Assembly: GCA_020048595.1 (NCBI GenBank)
Contig: JAIFMH010000177.1
Location: forward strand, 1-19,567
Direction of reading: 5' to 3'
Source of the DNA: Bacteroidota bacterium
GTDB lineage: Bacteria > Bacteroidota > Bacteroidia > Bacteroidales > UBA4417
Length of the DNA stretch: 19,567 nt
Shown: positions 1 to 5,294 of the stretch, in pieces
Layout of the letters: every line of letters begins with the position of its first letter
How positions within the stretch are numbered: position 1 is the stretch's first letter
Made by a program: the position numbers and the translations under genes
The notes under the pieces: generated by a model
The model's database searches: none
What the model was told of the DNA's origin: nothing
Seen by the model: the letters and a program-made list of their open reading frames with translations, nothing else

Positions 1-1
1 A

Positions 2-172
2 ATAGATTCAAAGGATGAAATAATCGTTCTTTTTAACCTGGAACCGACCAAACAAGGATTTACGTTGCCTCAAAATACAACCTGGGTGAATTTGCTCACA
101 AATAAGAAAATAAAAGGCGATACTATTCTTCTGAAAACGTTATCGGCAGCTATTTTGAAAAAAGCAGATTAA
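2..172 (+). CDS. 3' end of a probable glycoside hydrolase (GH13-like C-terminal domain), truncated by the window edge
   Basis: An open frame runs from the window edge to a TAA at 170-172 and gives 56 residues. The tail includes IVLFNLEPTKQGFTLP, then TWVNLLTNKKIKGD, and ends ILKKAD. This pattern (a beta strand of the type 'vvlFNl', a turn, 'tWvnLLTgkkikg', then a final strand ending near 'lkk') is typical of the C-terminal beta-sandwich of alpha-amylase-family enzymes. The catalytic part lies outside the window, so the exact enzyme cannot be named; GH13 is favoured, and another hydrolase with a similar tail is possible. The next gene starts 170 bp downstream on the same strand and is also a GH13 enzyme, which fits a glucan-degrading cluster. 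The spacer 173-342 holds no gene that I can support. Confidence 0.6.
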   Translation: MDSKDEIIVLFNLEPTKQGFTLPQNTTWVNLLTNKKIKGDTILLKTLSAAILKKAD

Positions 173-342
173 AACCTGAAGGCAAGGACGAATTGCAAGG
201 CTTACATTCTTGCATCAGGAACGAATGGGCCAACTATTCACTAATTTCAGTTTAACCTTAACCTGGATAGGGCATCCAGACAAAATTACTTCACCTGAAG
301 TAAAAAGCATTAAATTTGTCTCCCTTTAAAACCTCCCTTATC

Positions 343-3057
343 ATGAGAAAACTCCATTTAATTATAGGAATCGTACTTGGAATAGCTTCTAACAGTTTTT
401 GCCAGCTTATTACTGTAACTCCTCCCCTTCCAACGGATGAAAGCAGTGTTGAAGTTATTTTTGATGCCTCACTCGGCAATGCCGGTTTGATTGGATACAC
501 TGGCGATATTTATGCCCATACAGGAGTAATTACCAATCTGAGCACAAGCTCATCGGATTGGAAATATGTAATAACAGAGTGGGGAGAAAATACAGAGGCA
601 AATAAACTTATTTCATTGGGTAACAACAAATGGAAACTGGTTATAAGTCCTTCAATACGTGGTTTTTACAGTGTCCCTGTTAGTGAAGTAATCCAGCAAC
701 TGGCTTTTGTTTTCCGGAATGAAGATGGATCAAAAACAGGCAAAACCGATGCCGGAGGCGATATATTTTATGACGTTTACCCCTCAACACTGAGTGTGAG
801 CATTACCAATCCTACCGAAAATTTTATTTTTGTCGACCTTAATCAATCCATCCCTGTTACAGTTTCATCTTTATTTGCAGATTCCACATTACTATATGTT
901 AATGGACTAAAAGTTGCCGCAACCAATACCAATCAGATCAGTACTTCAATTACTGCAACTGACTATGGGCAATACGTTGTAAAAGCGGTTGCAAAAACTA
1001 CCACGGCAATGGTAGCTGACTCCTTCATTTATTATGTGCGTCCTGAAGTACCTGTAGCTGAACTGCCAGCAGGAATGAAAGAGGGGATTAATTACCTGAG
1101 TGAAACATCGGTACTGTTATGCCTGTATGCACCTGAAAAGTCGTTCGCTTATGCAATCGGTGATTTTAACGACTGGACTCCCGATCAGGCATCGTATATG
1201 AATCGTACCCCGGATGGGAAACGATACTGGATACAACTCAACGGATTGATTTCGGGTAAAGAGTATATTTTCCAGTACCTGGTCGATAACAATATCCGAA
1301 TCGGTGATCCTTATGCCAGTAAAGTCAGTGACCCGTGGAATGATAAATATATTTCTGCTGAAACATATCCGGGATTGATTCAATATCCAACAGGAAAGAC
1401 TTCCGGAATTGCAACTGTATTCCAGACTGCCCAACAGACATATACCTGGAATGATGCAGCTTTTACACCTCCAGCCAAAACCGACCTCGTTATTTATGAA
1501 TTATTAATCCGCGATTTTACTGATAAACATACATTCCAATCCATAATAGATACACTTGGTTACCTGCACAACCTGGGCATAAACGCGCTTGAACTCATGC
1601 CAGTAAGTGAATTCGAAGGGAACCTGAGCTGGGGATACAATCCAAACTATTACTTTGCGGTAGATAAATATTATGGCACAGCCAACAAATTAAAGCAGTT
1701 GGTAGATACTTGCCATCAGCTAGGCATAGCTGTAATTGGTGACATGGTTCTCAATCATTCATACGGAACATCCCCGCTTGCCATGCTTTACTGGGATGCT
1801 GCGAACTCACGACCTGCGGCTAACAATCCCTGGTATAATGTAACAGCTCCGGAAGGAGTTTACAGCTGGGGAAATGATATAAATCACGAAAGTGCGGATA
1901 CTAAAAAACTCGTTGATAGTATAACTGCATACTGGATGAGAGAATTCCATTTCGATGGATTCCGGTTCGATTTTACAAAAGGTTTTACAAATACGCCAGG
2001 TGAAGGCTCAGCTTATGATGCCGCCCGAATTGCAATAATAAAACGCATGGCCACTGAAATGTGGAAAGAAAATCCGGATGCGTATGTGATCCTTGAACAT
2101 TGGACGGATAACAGTGAAGAGAAAGTACTGGCTGAATTCGGTTGCATGCCCTGGGGCAACATCAATTACAATTATGGAGAAGCGGCAAAGGGTGTAATTG
2201 CCAATAGTAACTTCAGTTGGGGGTCATATACGAACCGTGGCTGGACAAAACCTCACCTGGTGAGTTATATGGAAAGCCATGATGAAGAACGCCAGATGTT
2301 CTACTCCATCAATGCAGGAAGAGTAAGTGGCAATTATTCAATAAAAGATACCGTTACAGCCCTCAAAAGGGCAGGATTAACAGCTACATTCTTCCTTACT
2401 ATTCCAGGTCCAAAAATGATATGGCAGTTTGGTGAACGTGGTTACGACTATTCCATAAACTACCCAAGCGGAACCGAATCTTCACGGCTAAAATTAATTC
2501 ATTTAAAAAAACACAACCCTATTTTCAAAACCAGCGATTTTCAGTTGGATGTTGCAGGAGCAGTTAAAAAAATCACACTCACTTCCGAAGGCAAAACTGC
2601 AATTGTTCTTGGAAACTTTGACGTTATCAGCAGCAATGTGAGCGCCGGATTTCCACATACCGGAACCTGGTACGATTATATGTCAGGAGACTCACTGGTG
2701 CTTGATGAAGTAAATCTAAATTATAACCTCATATTCAAAGCAGGAGAATACCGTCTGTATTTATCTGAAAAATTCAGTGAAACCTATGGGATTTCATCCG
2801 AAAAGAAGGAACCTTTCGCAGTAAATGTATCTCCGAATCCGGTATCAGATATATGTACTATTGAGGTAAATTACCTGGGATCTGCCAAATGCGAAATCAG
2901 GGATTATAATCTCCTGGGCAGTGAATCAGATAACGTATTTTCGGGTACTATCAACAACCGGCTTCAATTGCCATGGACACCAAAAGGAAAAGGAATTCAT
3001 GTGTTGCAAATTCGTATCGGAAACCAGCAGGTAACAAGGAAAGTGGTTGTACAGTAG
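343..3057 (+). CDS. Secreted multidomain GH13 alpha-amylase with T9SS C-terminal sorting domain
   Basis: Predicted to hydrolyse internal alpha-1,4 bonds of starch outside the cell. The ATG at 343 is chosen because it begins a clean signal peptide (MRKLHLIIGIVLGIASNSFC); an in-frame TTG at 316 would only add a non-signal extension. The mature protein, about 904 residues in total, begins with a beta domain (about 22-150) seen ahead of many Bacteroidota amylases. An Ig-like stretch follows, then a CBM48/isoamylase-N-like domain (about 250-335, with AIGDFNDWTP). The GH13 barrel covers about 378-710. All four GH13 signatures are present: DMVLNH (467-472), GFRFD with candidate nucleophile D543, VILEHW with candidate acid/base E585, and ESHDE with H646 and D647. 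The last 80 residues (from about 825, NVSPNPVSD to RKVVVQ) form a type A T9SS sorting domain, so the enzyme is probably exported by T9SS and released or anchored at the surface. It converges on the LacI gene. Exact bond specificity (alpha-amylase, neopullulanase-like or pullulanase-like) is inferred. Confidence 0.9.
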   Translation: MRKLHLIIGIVLGIASNSFCQLITVTPPLPTDESSVEVIFDASLGNAGLIGYTGDIYAHTGVITNLSTSSSDWKYVITEWGENTEANKLISLGNNKWKLVISPSIRGFYSVPVSEVIQQLAFVFRNEDGSKTGKTDAGGDIFYDVYPSTLSVSITNPTENFIFVDLNQSIPVTVSSLFADSTLLYVNGLKVAATNTNQISTSITATDYGQYVVKAVAKTTTAMVADSFIYYVRPEVPVAELPAGMKEGINYLSETSVLLCLYAPEKSFAYAIGDFNDWTPDQASYMNRTPDGKRYWIQLNGLISGKEYIFQYLVDNNIRIGDPYASKVSDPWNDKYISAETYPGLIQYPTGKTSGIATVFQTAQQTYTWNDAAFTPPAKTDLVIYELLIRDFTDKHTFQSIIDTLGYLHNLGINALELMPVSEFEGNLSWGYNPNYYFAVDKYYGTANKLKQLVDTCHQLGIAVIGDMVLNHSYGTSPLAMLYWDAANSRPAANNPWYNVTAPEGVYSWGNDINHESADTKKLVDSITAYWMREFHFDGFRFDFTKGFTNTPGEGSAYDAARIAIIKRMATEMWKENPDAYVILEHWTDNSEEKVLAEFGCMPWGNINYNYGEAAKGVIANSNFSWGSYTNRGWTKPHLVSYMESHDEERQMFYSINAGRVSGNYSIKDTVTALKRAGLTATFFLTIPGPKMIWQFGERGYDYSINYPSGTESSRLKLIHLKKHNPIFKTSDFQLDVAGAVKKITLTSEGKTAIVLGNFDVISSNVSAGFPHTGTWYDYMSGDSLVLDEVNLNYNLIFKAGEYRLYLSEKFSETYGISSEKKEPFAVNVSPNPVSDICTIEVNYLGSAKCEIRDYNLLGSESDNVFSGTINNRLQLPWTPKGKGIHVLQIRIGNQQVTRKVVVQ

Positions 3058-3108
3058 GGTAATTCTACCGGATTTGGGGAGTGCTTTTTGCTTTGCAGGA
3101 AGAGCAAT

Positions 3109-3137
3109 GTCGGAAGTCAGTAGTCGGAAGACAGAAG
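3109..3137. repeat. GTCGGAAGTC-type degenerate short tandem repeat
   Basis: Two imperfect units, GTCGGAAGTCAGTA and GTCGGAAGACAGAAG, follow one another. The same word family occurs at 4561-4589 on this strand and in reverse complement at 4701-4782, so copies flank the LacI gene on both sides. From memory, such GGAAG-rich degenerate repeats are common between genes in Bacteroidota genomes; their function is unknown. Confidence 0.7.
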
Positions 3138-3250
3138 AATTAAGACAGGAATCGGAAGGCTATATGCGATTTAAAGAAGATCAGGATGATACTATTCCAA
3201 CAAGTGAATTTATCTGCTCTGTCATTTACACAATGCCTTTAGCTCCTTTC

Positions 3251-3336
3251 CTTTTCGCCCTTCGCCCAACTGAATCTCTGCTCTGTCAACTGCCCAACTC
3301 CCTTCGCTCTCTACTTTTCGCCCTTCGCCTAATTGA
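3251..3336. repeat. Pair of 23 bp direct repeats 63 bp apart
   Basis: The words CTTTTCGCCCTTCGCCCAAC (from 3251) and CTTTTCGCCCTTCGCCTAAT (from 3314) each continue with TGA and match at 21 of 23 positions. The stretch between them also carries related words (CAACTGCCCAACTCCCTTCG). It looks like a decayed pyrimidine-rich tandem repeat and does not appear to code. Confidence 0.65.
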
Positions 3337-3372
3337 CAATCAACCTTCTCCCTTTCTCAATAAAGAAAACCC

Positions 3373-3416
3373 TTGCTGGGCGGGATTTGTAATCTTGCTG
3401 GGCGGGATTTGCAATT
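3373..3416. repeat. 22 bp tandem duplication with core TTGCTGGGCGGGATTTG
   Basis: Two abutting 22 bp units occupy 3373-3394 and 3395-3416 and match at 20 of 22 positions; they differ only near their ends (TAATC versus CAATT). The unit is GC-richer than its surroundings. It lies about 95 bp beyond the LacI stop codon, in the convergent gap. Confidence 0.8.
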
Positions 3417-3509
3417 CCGACTATCCCCTTCAATTTTTATTGTGCCTGGTTTTTCAGTTATGTACTGAGCAATTTCCCATTCTCTCTTTTGGGGTTGACA
3501 ACTAGATAA

Positions 3510-4520
3510 TCACGCCGATTTCCTGATTTTCAAAGTTGGTTTAAACACTTTTGTCTGATAATTAATATCCGCAGCAGGATTATTTAATCGTTGCAAGAGA
3601 AGTTTAACACTCTCACGGCCCATTTCATACCCTTTCTGAACTACTGTGGTAAGTTCCGGTTTAATGATGGAAGCATTCGGACCGTCGCCATAGCCAATAA
3701 CCGAAATATCTTCGGGTATTCTGAAACCGTTCTGCTGCAATACCTGTATAACGGCAATTGCGGTACTGTCATTTACTACAAAAATGCCATCGATATCGGG
3801 AGCAAGGTTCAGAATATGCTGGCGCAGAGTCTGCACTTCTTCGCGGGTATCACATTTAAGTATACGGTCCTCGCGCACTTCGATGCCTGCTTTACGTAAA
3901 GCGTCGCAATATCCGTTACGTCTTTCGCGGCCAATCAGCAGGTTTTGAGGAGCAGCAAGGTGAATGATGTTTTTGCAGCCTTTGTTAATGAGGTATTCGG
4001 TAGCAATGCGTCCTCCTTCATAGTCATCGGTTATTACTTTATCTGCTTCAAGCTGTTCGCAAACCCTGTCGAAAAAAACGATTGGCATTCCGCTGTTGAG
4101 TGCTTCGCTGAAATGTTCGAATGTTTGCGTTGTTTTGCTGAGCGAAACCAAAATTCCATCCACCCGGTGGTCAATAAGGGTTTGCAGGTTGATCATTTCG
4201 CGGTACTGGTTCTCGTTCGACTGGCATATAATCAGGTTATAGCCTTCCTTATGGGCAAGTTCTTCAATTCCGCTTATAACCGAGGAGAAGAAATGATGAA
4301 CTATTGCAGGAATAATCAATCCAATTGAATAACTGCGTTGCCGTCTTAAACTGAGAGCCAGTACGTTAGGCCTGTAATTGAACTTTTCGGCATAATTGCG
4401 GACCAGGTCTTTGGTTTCCTGGCTGATATCCGGATGATCTTTTAAAGCACGTGAAACTGTTGATATGGATACATTCAGGCTTTTTGCAATATCCTTTATG
4501 GTTAACTGGTTTGATTTCAT
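3510..4520 (-). CDS. LacI/GalR-family transcriptional regulator
   Basis: A sugar-responsive DNA-binding regulator of 336 residues, the usual length for the family. The start is the ATG at 4520 (MKSNQLTIKDIAK); a TTG five codons further out is less likely. The N-terminal helix-turn-helix reads LTIKDIAKSLNVSISTVSRA, followed by the hinge-helix segment YRPNVLALSLRRQ, which matches the LacI pattern with its minor-groove leucine region. The rest is a periplasmic-binding-protein-like effector domain, with SIGLIIPAIVHHFFS, a DGILVS strand, VVFFDR-like PIVFFDRV, and the C-terminal DGIFVVNDSTAIAV and ISVIGYGDG motifs. It is divergent from susCDEF and convergent with the amylase, so a role in control of this locus is likely. 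The ligand is probably maltose, trehalose or a derivative, but this is inferred. The Bacteroides thetaiotaomicron sus system uses SusR instead, a different regulator family. Confidence 0.93.
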   Translation of the reverse strand: MKSNQLTIKDIAKSLNVSISTVSRALKDHPDISQETKDLVRNYAEKFNYRPNVLALSLRRQRSYSIGLIIPAIVHHFFSSVISGIEELAHKEGYNLIICQSNENQYREMINLQTLIDHRVDGILVSLSKTTQTFEHFSEALNSGMPIVFFDRVCEQLEADKVITDDYEGGRIATEYLINKGCKNIIHLAAPQNLLIGRERRNGYCDALRKAGIEVREDRILKCDTREEVQTLRQHILNLAPDIDGIFVVNDSTAIAVIQVLQQNGFRIPEDISVIGYGDGPNASIIKPELTTVVQKGYEMGRESVKLLLQRLNNPAADINYQTKVFKPTLKIRKSA

Positions 4521-4560
4521 ATTTTTGATCTTCAATTAATGAGGTGGTGCTTTTTTAATG

Positions 4561-4782
4561 GCAGGAAGACTGAAGTCGGAAGCTTGAAGCCGCCTAAATC
4601 TTAAACCTGCTTTGGCAATCTAAATTTGAAACGTTTAAAAATTGCTTTCTAAAAATCCGAAATTTGAAATTTGATCATCGTACCTGGTGCTTCAGTACTC
4701 AGTCATCCGTCTCCGTTCTTCCACCTTCTAACTTCCAACTCCGGTCTTCCAACTTCCAACTTCCGTCTTCCGACTTCCGACC
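4561..4782. repeat. GGAAG/CTTCC degenerate repeats upstream of lacI
   Basis: At 4561-4589 the plus strand reads GGAAGACTGAAGTCGGAAG. At 4701-4782 the complementary family appears as a long run of CTTCCAACTTCC, GTCTTCCGACTTCCGAC and similar 7-8 bp units. The two blocks are inverted relative to each other and could pair as a large stem enclosing the palindrome at 4625-4640. They are related to the block at 3109-3137. Confidence 0.7.
4625..4640. promoter_or_regulatory. Palindrome TTTGAAACGTTTAAAA, candidate LacI-family operator near lacI
   Basis: This is a 16 bp dyad centred on CG (seven of eight base pairs match), with the AAACGTTT core expected of LacI-family operators. It lies 105 bp upstream of the lacI start, where autoregulation is plausible. 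Its core differs by one base from the AAACGATT core of the sites at 5001-5024. Binding by this LacI protein is inferred. Confidence 0.45.
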
Positions 4783-5000
4783 CTTTTTACTTCCATTTAA
4801 TCAAACACAGAACCATCTTCCGGAATTTGCGGTAAAATTTGCAGCTAAAGGTATAAATATAATTCACCCGGAACGTTATATAATTTTTCATTTTGGGTTA
4901 GTGTCATTTTCACAATAAGACTTGCTGATAATCAGTATTTTACCAAAAGTACTCCTTCTTAAAAAATGTTAAAAAGAAATTATTAAATTATTAAGCCAGT

Positions 5001-5024
5001 GCAAACGATTGCGAAAACGATTTC
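5001..5024. promoter_or_regulatory. Two abutting LacI-type operator-like palindromes upstream of susC
   Basis: GCAAACGATTGC (5001-5012) is followed directly by GAAAACGATTTC (5013-5024). Each 12-mer is a dyad centred on CG with five of six pairs matching, and both share the asymmetric core AAACGATT. The 12 bp spacing puts the two centres a little over one helical turn apart. They lie between divergent lacI and susC, about 270-290 bp before the susC start and about 65-90 bp upstream of the candidate promoter at 5091. A weaker AACGATTT occurs at 5216-5223. The dyad, the CG centre and the neighbouring LacI gene together make these good operator candidates. Confidence 0.6.
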
Positions 5025-5090
5025 AGGAAAATAATTACAGAAATACCTAAAAAAGAGGATAATATGTGTAGAATCATGTTATTCTTTTTT

Positions 5091-5098
5091 TAGCTTTG
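5091..5098 (+). promoter_or_regulatory. Candidate Bacteroidota -7 promoter element TAGCTTTG for susCDEF
   Basis: The word matches the TAnnTTTG -7 consensus of the Bacteroidota housekeeping sigma factor exactly. The -33 element is poor: a TGTG at 5064-5067 lies 23 bp upstream, at the edge of the tolerated spacing. If used, transcription would begin near 5105 and leave a leader of about 190 nt. The two operator-like palindromes would then lie upstream of the promoter. Confidence 0.4.
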
Positions 5099-5121
5099 CG
5101 CTGTTGTTCCGAACATGCAAT

Positions 5122-5175
5122 TAAAAAGTTGCACTTAAAAAGTGACTTTTACCCGCTAAAGCAACTTTTTTTAGC
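5122..5175 (+). promoter_or_regulatory. Structured leader of susC with mutually exclusive hairpins
   Basis: AAAAAGTTGC (5123-5132) is complementary to GCAACTTTTT (5161-5170), giving a 10 bp stem ending in a T-run. Inside it, CACTT-AAA-AAGTG (5132-5144) forms a small hairpin. GCTAAA (5155-5160) can instead pair with TTTAGC (5170-5175), which would compete with the long stem. The arrangement resembles an attenuator or an antisense-RNA target, but much of the pairing is A-T and no known riboswitch class is recognised. Confidence 0.35.
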
Positions 5176-5294
5176 AATTGCCAATTTAAAAATAAAAATA
5201 CATTAATTTTATACCAACGATTTTATACTAAGTCTATCCCCCAATTAAAATCAAATCAATAAATCAACCAATAATTAACCAATTGTTCAATAAC

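Larger units (their letters stand above)
3058..3509. other. Convergent intergenic region rich in short degenerate repeats, no gene supported
   Basis: This 452 bp stretch lies between the convergent amylase and LacI stop codons. A plus-strand open frame spans most of it, but its translation is low-complexity, has no recognisable domain and starts inside the amylase gene, so I do not call it. The stretch holds three repeat types, listed separately: a GTCGGAAGTC-type stretch, a 23 bp CTTTTCGCCC pair and a 22 bp TTGCTGGGCG tandem pair. I found no convincing intrinsic terminator for either flanking gene. Confidence 0.7.
4521..5294. other. Divergent control region between lacI and susC (774 bp)
   Basis: No gene is supported here; a plus-strand open frame at 4664-4918 is mostly translated repeat (SSNFQLRSSNFQLPSSD) and is rejected. 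The lacI-proximal half holds GGAAG-type repeats and a 16 bp palindrome. The middle holds two abutting operator-like sites at 5001-5024. The susC-proximal part holds a candidate promoter at 5091-5098 and then a leader of about 190 nt with inverted repeats. The last 100 bp are very AT-rich with no Shine-Dalgarno sequence before susC, as is usual in this phylum. Confidence 0.8.

Noticed and set aside
194..214. TGCAAG/CTTGCA hairpin after the first partial gene as a terminator
   Set aside because: The stem is only 6 bp with a 9 nt loop and no T-run.
311..318. TAAATTTG as a promoter -7 element for the amylase
   Set aside because: It matches TAnnTTTG, but no TTG-like -33 element is seen at the right distance and such words occur by chance in AT-rich spacers (another lies at 4621-4628 with no gene to serve).
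3047..3505. 152-codon plus-strand open frame overlapping the amylase end
   Set aside because: It begins inside the amylase gene and its translation is made of repeat-derived low-complexity segments (LFALRPTES, LFALRLIDN) with no domain or plausible start context.
4664..4918. 84-codon plus-strand open frame upstream of susC
   Set aside because: Most of its sequence is translated CTTCC-type repeat; no conserved domain and it lies in the control region.
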